A stretch of DNA of 37,727 nt from Oscillospiraceae bacterium (GCA_017436785.1 JAFSCK010000161.1:1-37727); one strand, 5' to 3'. Counted from the first letter of the stretch, positions 29,207 to 37,498 are shown. Numbers and translations are program-made. The notes: generated from the letters alone by a model not told the origin.

Positions 29207-31084
29207 ATGAAAGATAATTTTGATTTTGAAACCGAATTTCCGGAAGCTCCCAAGAAAAAGTCCTATGCCGATCTGGATCTGGGATTGGACTTCGACCTGA
29301 GCTTTCTGGATGATATCGACGAATCCGTTCTGGATGACGTGGTGGAGGAGCCCGTAAAAAAAGCTCCCGCCAAGAAGCCTGCCCCTGCAAAGCCTCCCGT
29401 TAAGAAGGCTGCCCCCGCTGCTGAGGGCGTTCCCGTGAAGAAGCCCGCTGCACCCAAGAAGCCTGTTTCCGCTGAGGCCGGTCAGCCTGTGAAGAAGCCT
29501 GCTGCAAAGAAGCCCGCAGCTAAGCCCACCGAGGCCTCCGCTGCCGCTCCTGCCAAGAAGGCTCCCGCCAAAAAGCCCGCTGCCCCTCAGGAAGCCCCTG
29601 TCAAGCCTAAGAAGAAGCAGAAGAAGGGCCCTCGCGTTGGCGGTGTCATCTTCTACACCCTGTACTTCATGTTCATTCTGGCCTTCTTCGCAGTCACCTA
29701 TTTCGGTCTGCAGTGGCTCCATGGCTGGCTGTCCGATTATGAGTTGGCCCAGCCCACCGTGAAGGCTGAGCAGGTCTTCCGGGAGGTCTTCACCGGAGAT
29801 ATCGACTGGGGCTCCCTGTATGATTCTGCCGGTGCCGAGGATTCCCCCTATGAGGGCAAGGAAGCCTATATCGCCTACATGGAACGCAAGGTTGGCGACA
29901 GCAAGCTGACCTACATGGAAACCTCTGCCGGTCTGTCCGGCGATAAGAAGTACATCGTTTCCCTTGGCAACGAAAAGGTCGCCACCTTCACTCTGAAGGA
30001 CCACAACAACGTCAAGGACGTGAATCTGGGCAACATGAAGGTGGAGGATCTGGAAAGCGTCACCGATATCCCCGACTGGCAGCTGGGTGCTGTGGAGGTC
30101 TTCTTCGAGCGTGAGGAAGTCTACAACATCGTCAAGCTGAACGGCCATACCGCCTACGTCAACGGTGTTGCCCTCAGTGAGGATTTCACCATCCAGAAGG
30201 CCACCACCAAGGCTCTGGATTACCTGCCCGAAGGCACTGCCGGCGCCAGCATGGATACCCAGCAGGTCACTGGCCTCATGGAGCTGCCCACCGTTATCAT
30301 CACCGATAAGGAAGGCAAGGAAATGGCCGTCACTTACGACGAGACCACCAAGACCTTCACCGAGCGCACTGAAAGCAACACCATGACCGAAGAGCAGCGT
30401 CAGGCTGCCATCGATGCCGGTAAGGCATACTGCCTGTGGATGATCGAGGAGATCAATGACCGCGGCAAGATCGCCAAGCATTTCGATCCCTCCTCCAAGG
30501 CTTACTCCGATATGATCAGCGTCCAGTATGAGCGCTGGATGCAGAACAACGGCGGCTACGAGTTCACCAGCACCGAAGTCACCGACTTTGCCGGCTATGG
30601 TGACAATCTGTTCTCCGCCCGTGTCAAGCTGATGATGGTGGTCACCCGTACCAACGGTTCCACCAAGGATTATCCCTTCGAGTACTCCATGTTCTTCGAG
30701 AAGCAGGACAGCGGCAAGTGGCTGTGCTTCCAGATGATCGCCAATGATGTGTCCGCTCCCGTGGGCAAGGTCCGTCTGACCTTCAAGCAGGGCGATACGC
30801 TGCTGACCACCGGCTTCGTGGATACCGATGCCAAGAAGGTCGTTACCCCCAACATCTCCGTTCCCGAAGGTCAGGTCTTCTCCGGCTGGATCACCATTTC
30901 TGAAGATGCAGAGGGCAATACTGTCTACAATCTGGTCTTCCCCCACACCGAAACCGGTGAGGTGGAGCTGCCCGACGGCACTTCTCTGGAGCCCATGACC
31001 CTGTATGCATGGTTCCAGAATGAGGGCGAGGTGCAGGAGATCACCGAGATTCCTGCGGAAACCGCTCCCGCCGAAACGAACTAA
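29207..31084 (+). CDS. Large membrane protein with Lys/Pro/Ala-rich cytoplasmic tail
   Basis: 625 aa, family not recognised. Residues 1-50 are acidic (LDLGLDFDLSFLDDIDES). Residues 50-142 are low-complexity with repeated KKPAA, PAKKP and PVKK units, like the tails of histone H1-like or ribosome-associated proteins. One membrane helix at 144-169 then leads to a 450-residue outside region in which NTF2-like folds are plausible (YLLGWD-free but with AGKAYCLWMIEEINDRG and YERWMQNNGGYEFTSTEV) and which ends with LTFKQGDTLLTTGFVDTDAK and GQVFSGWITI, similar to InlB-type B-repeats. It sits between the phosphodiesterase and PAP2 genes, suggesting a structural or anchoring part of the envelope pathway. 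Confidence 0.8.
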   Translation: MKDNFDFETEFPEAPKKKSYADLDLGLDFDLSFLDDIDESVLDDVVEEPVKKAPAKKPAPAKPPVKKAAPAAEGVPVKKPAAPKKPVSAEAGQPVKKPAAKKPAAKPTEASAAAPAKKAPAKKPAAPQEAPVKPKKKQKKGPRVGGVIFYTLYFMFILAFFAVTYFGLQWLHGWLSDYELAQPTVKAEQVFREVFTGDIDWGSLYDSAGAEDSPYEGKEAYIAYMERKVGDSKLTYMETSAGLSGDKKYIVSLGNEKVATFTLKDHNNVKDVNLGNMKVEDLESVTDIPDWQLGAVEVFFEREEVYNIVKLNGHTAYVNGVALSEDFTIQKATTKALDYLPEGTAGASMDTQQVTGLMELPTVIITDKEGKEMAVTYDETTKTFTERTESNTMTEEQRQAAIDAGKAYCLWMIEEINDRGKIAKHFDPSSKAYSDMISVQYERWMQNNGGYEFTSTEVTDFAGYGDNLFSARVKLMMVVTRTNGSTKDYPFEYSMFFEKQDSGKWLCFQMIANDVSAPVGKVRLTFKQGDTLLTTGFVDTDAKKVVTPNISVPEGQVFSGWITISEDAEGNTVYNLVFPHTETGEVELPDGTSLEPMTLYAWFQNEGEVQEITEIPAETAPAETN

Positions 31085-31096
31085 GGAGGGTGACAC

Positions 31097-31702
31097 ATGG
31101 TTGCTGCCATTCAAAATTTTCTAAGCGCATGCGCAGTGTCCTTTGACCTGCCTATCTTAGACTGGATCCAAGCCCATCTGCAGTCTGCTGCTATGGACAC
31201 CATTATGCCCATCGTTACCGTTCTGGGCGATGGCGGTGTTTTCTGGATCGTCTGTGCCATTATCCTGTTCCTGTTCCCTAAGACCCGTAAGATCGGCCTC
31301 GGCATGGGTTTTGCCATGGCCCTTGGCCTGCTGGTGTGCAATGTCACCCTGAAGCCCCTGATCGCCCGTCCCCGTCCCTATGATTTTCAGGAGAAGGAGT
31401 TCGGCATCCTCATCAAGCTTCTGATCGAACGCCAGCATGACTTTGCCTTCCCCTCCGGACATACCATTGCTTCCTTTGAAGCCGCCACTGTGCTGCTGAA
31501 GAACAGCAAAAAGATGGGCATTCCCGCTATGATCCTCGCAGTTGTCATTGCCTTCTCCCGTCTTTACCTGTATGTCCACTACCCTACCGATGTTATCTTC
31601 TCCATTTTCGCCGGTATCCTCTTCGCCTTCATCGGCGATGCACTGGCCGGTCTGGTGGCCCCTAAGCTGGCTCCCAGAAAGCGTGGAAAGTACGAAGCAT
31701 AA
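31097..31702 (+). CDS. PAP2 family phosphatase (undecaprenyl diphosphate phosphatase-like)
   Basis: 201 aa with six predicted helices and the three PAP2 motifs: KPLIARPRP (86-94), PSGHT (119-123) and SRLYLYVHYPTD (154-165), with catalytic His122 and His161. Such enzymes remove phosphate from undecaprenyl diphosphate on the outer face, recycling the lipid carrier, or act on phosphatidic acid or PGP. With the polyprenol-type glycosyltransferase at the operon's start, a lipid-carrier role is most sensible. AAGGAGGGTGACAC precedes the ATG. A strong terminator follows. Confidence 0.94.
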   Translation: MVAAIQNFLSACAVSFDLPILDWIQAHLQSAAMDTIMPIVTVLGDGGVFWIVCAIILFLFPKTRKIGLGMGFAMALGLLVCNVTLKPLIARPRPYDFQEKEFGILIKLLIERQHDFAFPSGHTIASFEAATVLLKNSKKMGIPAMILAVVIAFSRLYLYVHYPTDVIFSIFAGILFAFIGDALAGLVAPKLAPRKRGKYEA

Positions 31703-31709
31703 GTTGCGC

Positions 31710-31744
31710 AAAAAACCGCAGTTCTTTACGAACTGCGGTTTTTT
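31710..31744 (+). terminator. Terminator of the envelope operon
   Basis: A 15-bp stem AAAAAACCGCAGTTC/GAACTGCGGTTTTTT with TTTAC loop; A-rich on one side and T-rich on the other, so it may also serve the convergent DUF1349 gene. Confidence 0.93.
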
Positions 31745-31810
31745 ATGATGCAGCTGCGCCATGAAGCAGCTTCGCACATGATGTTTTTCACTTCTGCCGA
31801 AGGCACTTTT

Positions 31811-32419
31811 TTATTCTTCATCCGGCTTCTGCCCGTTGTGGGCCAGCCATTTACATTCTGACAGCTCCATATCGGTAAAAACTGCCGTAAAGGAGGAGTC
31901 CTCCGGGCTGCAGGCATAGATGCCGAAGCGGATCTCGCCATCGCCCTTCCACATATGACAAACCCGCAGCTGGCGGAAGCGGACACCGTCCTCGGAGCAT
32001 TCGATACAGTAGTCATCCTCCCGGCGGCTTAAGCGGTACCACATGGATTTGATGGAAGCAGGGATCTCTGTGGTTGCCCAGTCGGAATAGCCCAGATTGG
32101 TCACAACGCTTCCCAAATGCTGAAATTCCTCATTTTCGTACTCGATGGAGCCCTTCAGCCAGTTCTCACTGTCCAGATACATCACCACACCGCACTGGTC
32201 AAACCGATGCTTGCTGTCAAAGCTGGTCTTTACTGTAAAGGAAAAGAACTTTTCTTCCGTGGACAGCTGCAGCACAGGGGCATTATCATTTCGGAAATGA
32301 TAGTAGGTCCGCTGCCACAGGTCCGTATGGGGCTTGGTGGTAATTTCAATTCTCTCCGGGGTGATTCGGAAGCTTTCCGGCTCCCGGGTCCATTTAAGGT
32401 TTTCTACAGGGAAGCTCAT
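31811..32419 (-). CDS. DUF1349 (concanavalin A-like fold) protein
   Basis: 202 aa from the ATG at 32419, with AAGGAG 8 bp before it. DUF1349 features are seen along the chain: ITTKPHTDLWQRTYYHF, FFSFTVKTSFDSKHRFDQCGVVMYLDSENWLKGSIEYE, SVVTNLGYSDWATTEI and GEIRFGIYACSPEDSSFTAVFTDM. The family adopts a jelly-roll fold; some members bind or modify sugars, none is firmly characterised. The ATG overlaps the stop of the MFS gene (ATGA), so it is translated with that transporter, suggesting that it handles the same compound. Confidence 0.9.
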   Translation of the reverse strand: MSFPVENLKWTREPESFRITPERIEITTKPHTDLWQRTYYHFRNDNAPVLQLSTEEKFFSFTVKTSFDSKHRFDQCGVVMYLDSENWLKGSIEYENEEFQHLGSVVTNLGYSDWATTEIPASIKSMWYRLSRREDDYCIECSEDGVRFRQLRVCHMWKGDGEIRFGIYACSPEDSSFTAVFTDMELSECKWLAHNGQKPDEE

Positions 32420-33597
32420 ACACAATTCTCCTTACACTTTGCACAACACTTTTGGTTCAGACGCTCACACATGAGGATCATCACCACATTGATAGCACCC
32501 ACATACCAAGGCATCAGGGCGGCGCTGATATGATCCGCGATCAGGCCGAACAGCGGCGGCATACAGCAGATGCCCACATACGCGCTGGCCATCTGAACAC
32601 CGATAATGGCCTGAGAATTTTCTTCGCCGAAGTGATCCGGCGTGGAATGGATGATACAAGGATAGATAGGGGCACAGCCGAAGCCCATCAGAACAAGGCC
32701 CGCCAGTGCGGCCATATCCCCCAAAGGCAGCAGCATCACCAGCACGCCTACAGCAATGATTCCCTGTCCCAAACGGATCATGTTGGTGTCGTTCATCTTA
32801 TAGGTCACAAAACCGCTGAGAAAGCGCCCCAGCGTCAATCCCAGCATAAAGAGACTTGCCATGCCGGCTGCCATTTCCTCTGCCATGCCATTATGCATGA
32901 CCAGATAGGAGCTTCCCCACAAAATGCAGGTCTGCTCTAAGCCGCAGTAGCAGAAGAATGCCAGCATTACTTCCTTTGCCCCCCGGATGCCGAAGATCCG
33001 CTTCAATGTCAGCGGCTTGGTGCGGCTGCCATCGGCACCGGGCTCGTCCTTTCGCTTTTTCCACAGCGGGAGGCTGAGGAAGATCACCACCGTCAGCACC
33101 ACCTGAATCAGAGATATGATGCCATAGCCCTGATTCCAGCCCAAGCCTCCGGCCAAAGCCAAGCCCATGATGTAGGGCCCTACGCTGGCTCCCAAGCCCC
33201 ACATGCAGTGCAGCCAGCTCATATGACGGCTGGCATAATGCAGGGCTACATAGTTATTCAAGGACGCGTCCACACTGCCGGCGCCCAAGCCATAGGGCAC
33301 CGCCCACAGGCACAGCTGCCAAAATTCCCGGCTGACAGAGAAGCCAAACAGAGCCACTGCGGTCATACCTACGCTGAAGGCCGTCACCTTTCCCGCTCCC
33401 AGCCACTTTGTCAGCCGGTCAGACAGCAGGCTGGAGATCACGGTGCCCACTGCGATAATCAAGGCAATGGAGCCGGCATAGGATACGGGAACCGCAAATT
33501 CCTGACTCATCATGGGCCACGCCGCTCCCAAAAGCGCGTCGGGAAGTCCCAGAGAAATAAAGGATAGATAAATGATCAAAAGCAGCAGATGTATCAT
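32416..33597 (-). CDS. MFS transporter, probable sugar permease
   Basis: 393 aa from the ATG at 33597, set by GGAGGTGG; the longer frame to 33657 is upstream leader. Twelve helices are expected; it starts HLLLLIIYLSFISLGLPDALLGAAWPMM, a pattern typical of the FucP/YbjJ-like branch. LSDRLTKWLGAGKVTAFSVGMTA is the loop 2-3 signature region, and GFGCAPIYPCIIHSTPDHFG in the second half recurs in these sugar transporters. It imports or exports a small compound in exchange with protons. Promoter at 33625-33653. First of a two-gene operon with the DUF1349 gene. Confidence 0.93.
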   Translation of the reverse strand: MIHLLLLIIYLSFISLGLPDALLGAAWPMMSQEFAVPVSYAGSIALIIAVGTVISSLLSDRLTKWLGAGKVTAFSVGMTAVALFGFSVSREFWQLCLWAVPYGLGAGSVDASLNNYVALHYASRHMSWLHCMWGLGASVGPYIMGLALAGGLGWNQGYGIISLIQVVLTVVIFLSLPLWKKRKDEPGADGSRTKPLTLKRIFGIRGAKEVMLAFFCYCGLEQTCILWGSSYLVMHNGMAEEMAAGMASLFMLGLTLGRFLSGFVTYKMNDTNMIRLGQGIIAVGVLVMLLPLGDMAALAGLVLMGFGCAPIYPCIIHSTPDHFGEENSQAIIGVQMASAYVGICCMPPLFGLIADHISAALMPWYVGAINVVMILMCERLNQKCCAKCKENCV

Positions 33598-33624
33598 AAA
33601 GCCACCTCCAAGGTTTTCATCCCG

Positions 33625-33653
33625 ATTATAGCAGGCAGGGACTCTCTGTGCAA
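33625..33653 (-). promoter_or_regulatory. Sigma-A promoter of the MFS operon
   Basis: Minus strand: TTGCAC, 17-bp spacer, TATAAT, about 28 bp before the ATG. Confidence 0.78.
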
Positions 33654-33693
33654 GCATCGAATTTTATTATGACTCGTTTTTCACGCATAATTG

Positions 33694-33952
33694 CAGGGCG
33701 GCTTGTGTTTTCAAGCCGCCCTCAGCGTGTCGAAAATCCCCTTTGGGGCTTTCCGACAAATTTTTGCAGTCTGCTGCGCGCACTCCTTGTGCGCCCTTGG
33801 CGCACAACTCGCACACTTGCAGCCTGAGATGTATTTTTGTCCACGTACACGCCGCGGCCAAAAATGATTTGAATGGTTTTGCCGCTTTCGCGGCAAATTC
33901 TGCGAAGCTTTTTCTACAGACTGAGGGTAACTTGTGTTTTCAAGCCGCCCTG
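33694..33952. mobile_element. Large MITE-like element with CAGGGCGGCTTG ends
   Basis: 259 bp. Ends CAGGGCGGCTTG (33694-33705) and CAAGCCGCCCTG (33941-33952) are perfect 12-bp inverted repeats. TGTTTTCAAG lies beside the left end and the phrase CTTGTGTTTTCAAGCCGCCC appears directly at both ends. Next inward, CCCTCAGCGTGTCGAAAA faces TTTTTCTACAGACTGAGGG. Inside are several hairpins, including GCGCACTCCTTGTGCGC and TTGCCGCTTTCGCGGCAA. No convincing coding frame. It fills the gap between the divergent-side MFS promoter and the ClC gene stop. Confidence 0.7.
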
Positions 33953-33960
33953 TTTATTTT

Positions 33961-35214
33961 TTATCCAAAGTCCCTTGTCTTCCCTACCAGATCAGACTTG
34001 CTAAACTGGATGATCTGGCTGGCATACAGTCCGCTGTTGCCGGAGAGGACGAAGCAGACCACACAAACGAAGGCAAAGAGATATAGATTGGTGCTGCCAA
34101 ACATCTCGATGCTCAGCACGATGGAGGCAAAGGGAGAATTGGTTGCACAGCAGAACAGTCCGATCAGGCCCAGTGCCGCTGCCATTCCCGGCTCAAGCCC
34201 CAGAAGACCGCCCAGCACGCAGCCGAAGGTTGCGCCGATACAGAAGGTGGGCACAATTTCACCGCCTTTAAAGCCCGCAGAGAGGGTCACAGCAGTGAAA
34301 AGCAGTTTCATCAGGAAGGAATACCAGTCTGCCTCTCCGCCCACGGCCTTCAGCGCCATGTCCATGCCCGCACCGTTGAAACGATGGTCCCCCACCAGCA
34401 GTGTCAGGACCGTAATGATGACACCGCCAACGGCGATGCGGACAAAGGGATTGGGCAGGTGGTGGGCTGCAAAATGCTCCGCCTGATGGAAAACCCAACA
34501 CATGGCGATGCCCAACAGAGACACCAGCACTGCAAGGATCAGATACTGCCAGCAGTTGCCGAGGGTCAGGCTAAAGGCTTCCGTCAGAATGTAGGTCTCC
34601 GCATGGACCCCCAGCAGGCCGGAAACCCGGCTGGCGATAAAAGCAGACAGGAAGCAGGGCAGCAGCGCGGGAGAGAAAATGGTACCCACAGATTCAAATT
34701 CCATGCAAAACAGAGTCGCTGTCAGAGGCGTGCCAAAAAGGCCCGCAAAGACGGCGCTCATGCCCGCCATGACCATAACTTTCCGCTCCTCCTCCCGGAG
34801 CTTGAAGACCCTTGCCAGCATGGAGGCCGTGGAGCCGCCCAGCTGCAGCGCCGCACCCTCCCGGCCTGCCGAGCCGCCGAACAAATGGGTAATGGCGGTT
34901 GCCAAGAAAATAGAAGGAGCCACCATCGGGCTGACGGAATGGCCGTCCAGTGTCGCATCGATGATCTCATTGGTGCCCTTATTTCCGGTCATTTTGAACA
35001 GGCGGTAAACCGCCACTGTCAGCAAACCGCCCAGAGGCAGCAGGAAGATCAGCCACATGTGCTCACTGCGGACATGGGTCACAAAGTGCAGCGCATGATG
35101 AAATCCCGCGCCCAATAAACCGCCCAAAATACCCATCAGGACCCCCAGCAGCCCCCATTTTAGAAAGGTCTTCACATAATCCTCAGGATGATGCAGTTTT
35201 TCCAGCCAAGCCAT
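33961..35214 (-). CDS. ClC family chloride channel/transporter
   Basis: 417 aa with about ten or more membrane helices. GGSAGREGAALQLGGS is the GREGP-type filter motif with the gating Glu, but the Pro is replaced by Ala. The GxFxP motif at the second filter site reads GGEIVPTFCIGATFG. The first motif, GSGIP in chloride members, is replaced by NKGTNEIID. GMSAVFAGLFGTPLTATLFCMEF and the later ATNSPFASIVLSIEMFG fit the ClC core. The changes leave the ion uncertain: chloride, or fluoride as in the CLC-F branch. There is no fluoride riboswitch in the leader. It has its own promoter. Confidence 0.9.
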   Translation of the reverse strand: MAWLEKLHHPEDYVKTFLKWGLLGVLMGILGGLLGAGFHHALHFVTHVRSEHMWLIFLLPLGGLLTVAVYRLFKMTGNKGTNEIIDATLDGHSVSPMVAPSIFLATAITHLFGGSAGREGAALQLGGSTASMLARVFKLREEERKVMVMAGMSAVFAGLFGTPLTATLFCMEFESVGTIFSPALLPCFLSAFIASRVSGLLGVHAETYILTEAFSLTLGNCWQYLILAVLVSLLGIAMCWVFHQAEHFAAHHLPNPFVRIAVGGVIITVLTLLVGDHRFNGAGMDMALKAVGGEADWYSFLMKLLFTAVTLSAGFKGGEIVPTFCIGATFGCVLGGLLGLEPGMAAALGLIGLFCCATNSPFASIVLSIEMFGSTNLYLFAFVCVVCFVLSGNSGLYASQIIQFSKSDLVGKTRDFG

Positions 35215-35248
35215 AATGAACTCTTCTTTCTTTTTTAATCTGTAAAAT

Positions 35249-35277
35249 ATTTTATCAGATTTTTACCTGTTTGGCAA
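35249..35277 (-). promoter_or_regulatory. Sigma-A promoter of the ClC gene
   Basis: Minus strand: TTGCCA, 17-bp spacer, TAAAAT, about 35 bp before the ATG. Confidence 0.7.
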
Positions 35278-35282
35278 TAAAA

Positions 35283-35311
35283 GTACCCTCTGCGTTTTTC
35301 ACAGAGGGTAC
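35283..35311 (-). terminator. Terminator of the DUF554 gene
   Basis: A 10-bp perfect stem GTACCCTCTG/CAGAGGGTAC, 9-base loop; TTTTATT follows on the minus strand. It ends just before the ClC promoter. Confidence 0.88.
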
Positions 35312-35324
35312 GCTCATTTCTTGG

Positions 35325-36044
35325 TTAAATCGGCAAAAATGCAGCGATGACCGCCACCACGATGGCAGGCAGCAAATTGGCAACCTTCACCCTTTTGCCC
35401 CAGACCAGATTGATGCCCACGCAGAAAATCAGCACATTTCCCACAAGGGACAGGTTTGCCAGTGCAGCAGCTGTCATCACAGGCCGCAGGAGGCCCGCCA
35501 TAGCGGTGATGCTTCCCTGAAAGATCGCAACAGGGATCGCAGAGAACACCGCGCCCTTACCCATGGAGCAGCTCATGACCATAATCAGGATCAGATCCAG
35601 AATCGCTTTCGTCGCCAGCACAGAATAATCTCCTGTCAGACCGTCTTCGATGGACCCAACAATGGCCATGGCACCGATGCAGACCGTCAGAGATGCGGTA
35701 ACGAAAGCATTGACAAAGTCCTTATCTCTGGCGTTTCCGGACTTAATCTTCAGCCACTGCCCGAAGCGCTCAAAGGCCCCTTCAATATTCAGTACCTCTC
35801 CCACCACTGCACCGATAGCAAGGCAAATGACCACCAGCATGGAGCCGCTGCTGACGATAATGCCCTCCTGCACGGAAAGCATTTTCTCCAATGCTCCCGT
35901 AATGGCAATAAACAGGGTACTGACACCGCAGGCCTTTGTCAGGGTATCCTGTGCGCTTTCATTTAAAAACCGTCCGAACAGGCCGCCGCAAACGCCGCCT
36001 GCAAGGATTGCCGCCGTATTGATAACGGTTCCAAGACCCGACAT
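35325..36044 (-). CDS. DUF554 membrane protein (YdfK-like)
   Basis: 239 aa with about seven hydrophobic helices. It starts MSGLGTVINTAAILAGGVCGGLFGRFL, the DUF554 opening (GTxxNxxAI-x-GGxxG). VTASLTVCIGAMAIVGSIEDGLTGDYSVLATKAILDLI is the conserved middle segment, and the end is VKVANLLPAIVVAVIAAF. The family is widespread in Firmicutes with unknown role. It has its own promoter at 36077-36105 and terminator at 35283. Confidence 0.93.
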   Translation of the reverse strand: MSGLGTVINTAAILAGGVCGGLFGRFLNESAQDTLTKACGVSTLFIAITGALEKMLSVQEGIIVSSGSMLVVICLAIGAVVGEVLNIEGAFERFGQWLKIKSGNARDKDFVNAFVTASLTVCIGAMAIVGSIEDGLTGDYSVLATKAILDLILIMVMSCSMGKGAVFSAIPVAIFQGSITAMAGLLRPVMTAAALANLSLVGNVLIFCVGINLVWGKRVKVANLLPAIVVAVIAAFLPI

Positions 36045-36076
36045 AATAACACCTTCTAAAAAACAAATTTAGGTGC

Positions 36077-36105
36077 ATTTTAACCCGACGGAACCCATTT
36101 GTCAA
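36077..36105 (-). promoter_or_regulatory. Sigma-A promoter of the DUF554 gene
   Basis: Minus strand: TTGACA, 17-bp spacer, TAAAAT, about 32 bp before the ATG and only 6 bp after the stop codon of the GNAT gene upstream. Confidence 0.82.
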
Positions 36106-36111
36106 TACACA

Positions 36112-36969
36112 TCAGGCATGGGCAAGGCTGGGGATCCGCAGTTTTTTCTCTGCAAAGGCATCAAATACCGCTCCCTTTATGAAAAAGGTACAGTCCTCCT
36201 CCCGAAGCACCCGGCATTTCCAGCCTGATTTCTCTGCCGGAGAAAAGCCAAGACTCACCTGCCGCACCGAAGCTCCGAAGGCTTCGATCACCGCATTCAA
36301 AGATGCCTTGCCGCCGAATACAGCATGAAGCAGCAGCGCCCCATCCTCCTGCTCCGCAATGGCCCACACATCCAGTTCCCGGCAATAATAGACACACTCG
36401 CACAAAAACTGGGCCGCATAGAAAAAGATCAAGCCCGGATTATCCACCATGTCGCAGTCGCTGACAGCTGCGCCGGAAGCAATGGCCGCTTCCAGCCGTG
36501 CGCGGTTCTCCGCCCGGTCCATGGGCACCTTCTCCATACGGCAAGGCCCCGTCTGTTCCACAGCGCGGAAGTATTCATACTCCGTTCCCCGGCAGAAGCC
36601 AAACTTCGGGTAAAATTCCAGCACCTCATCGTTGGCAAAGAGATAGACACCATCCCCATCAGAAAGCTGCTTTTCGATTTCTGCCATGATGGCGCGGATG
36701 TATCCCCGGTTCCGGTATTCCCTCTTTGTCATGACTGTGCCAAGCTGATAAATTCGCTTTTTCTCCCCGCAGATCACCAGATCCGTCCGGTTCACGGACA
36801 CATTGGCAACCACTTCCCCATCCTCTAGGATGGAATAGGGTGTATAGTTTTCTCCCCAGTAGCCCATTCGGTACCAGTTTTCAAAATTCAGGCCAAAGGT
36901 CTCCTCTGCCAGATCATTGAAGCTTTTGCGCAGCTCATCGCGCTGCCGGTAATGAGATATAATTTCCAT
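36112..36969 (-). CDS. GNAT family N-acetyltransferase (Eis-like)
   Basis: 285 aa from the ATG at 36969, with GGAGGAGG 8 bp before it; the frame upstream to 37074 crosses a terminator. The N-terminal GNAT domain has NVSVNRTDLVICGEKKRIYQLGTVMTKREYRNRGYIRAIMAEIEKQL (acetyl-CoA binding R-x-x-G-x-I) and LFANDEVLEFYPKFGFCRG. The remaining 150 residues form a second, GNAT-like or sterol-carrier-like half, as in two-domain acetyltransferases of the Eis or Acetyltransf_9 type. The substrate is unknown. Confidence 0.88.
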   Translation of the reverse strand: MEIISHYRQRDELRKSFNDLAEETFGLNFENWYRMGYWGENYTPYSILEDGEVVANVSVNRTDLVICGEKKRIYQLGTVMTKREYRNRGYIRAIMAEIEKQLSDGDGVYLFANDEVLEFYPKFGFCRGTEYEYFRAVEQTGPCRMEKVPMDRAENRARLEAAIASGAAVSDCDMVDNPGLIFFYAAQFLCECVYYCRELDVWAIAEQEDGALLLHAVFGGKASLNAVIEAFGASVRQVSLGFSPAEKSGWKCRVLREEDCTFFIKGAVFDAFAEKKLRIPSLAHA

Positions 36970-37045
36970 AAAGGCACCTCCTCCGTAATAACAATACCAT
37001 AACACATTCCTCTTAAAAAAGCCACCCATTGAATCGCTGATAATA

Positions 37046-37072
37046 AAAGAAGTCCGGGGGCATGCCCCGGAC
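37046..37072 (-). terminator. Terminator of the CD3324-like gene
   Basis: Minus strand: stem GTCCGGGG/CCCCGGAC with a 5-base loop, then TTCTTTTATT. It starts 9 bp after the stop. Confidence 0.88.
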
Positions 37073-37080
37073 ACATTCTT

Positions 37081-37341
37081 CTATTTTTGCAGGATCCTGC
37101 GGATACTTTTCTCGGAAAGATGATACCTCTCGCACAACACAGAAACCCGAACGCCCCGGGCCGCATCCTCCCGGATGCTACGGTTCCGTGCCTCCAATTC
37201 CTGCCGGTAAGCAGTATTCTGCCCCCACAGGCGGCGTTTTTCCGGATTTCTGGGGATGTAAAGATACACGCCGTCCACATACTGCCAGATGGCGCGTACC
37301 AGTTCTTCCGGTAAAATATTCTCTGCTCTTATATAGCTCAC
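37081..37341 (-). CDS. CD3324 family HTH protein
   Basis: 86 aa, start GTG at 37341 with GAGGAGG 6 bp before it. It matches the small CD3324 family of Clostridia: MSYIRAENILPEELVRAIWQYVDGVYLYIPR then KRRLWGQNT. The C-terminal SVLCERYHLSEKSIRRILQK is a helix-turn-helix of the Sin/HTH_28 style. It is probably a small DNA-binding protein or a former part of a larger regulator. Its leader of about 120 nt is long for so small a gene. The target is unknown. Confidence 0.9.
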   Translation of the reverse strand: MSYIRAENILPEELVRAIWQYVDGVYLYIPRNPEKRRLWGQNTAYRQELEARNRSIREDAARGVRVSVLCERYHLSEKSIRRILQK

Positions 37342-37469
37342 AGCTGCCTCCTCATGTACCGCACGCAGTGGCTATCCTTTCTGTCTTTAATAAATTTGTA
37401 TAGCCACCCTTATGCGGCGGTTACATAGCGGATCATGCTTCTTTCCCCCTTGTGATGACATCTTGCTGC

Positions 37470-37498
37470 ATTATAGTACACGGGAACAAAAAATGCAA
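37470..37498 (-). promoter_or_regulatory. Sigma-A promoter of the CD3324-like gene
   Basis: Minus strand: TTGCAT, 17-bp spacer, TATAAT. The region 37342-37469 between it and the gene has no other gene or strong hairpin that I can see. Confidence 0.72.

Noticed and set aside
27692-31114. A 1140-codon open frame on the minus strand across the envelope operon
   Set aside because: It is antisense to four well-supported genes whose strong codon bias removes stop codons in this frame. The product is low-complexity Gly/His/Leu-rich with no family resemblance, and there is no ribosome site at its start.
35215-35290. Fluoride riboswitch before the ClC gene
   Set aside because: The leader is about 35 nt, AT-rich and has no crcB-motif pseudoknot sequence.
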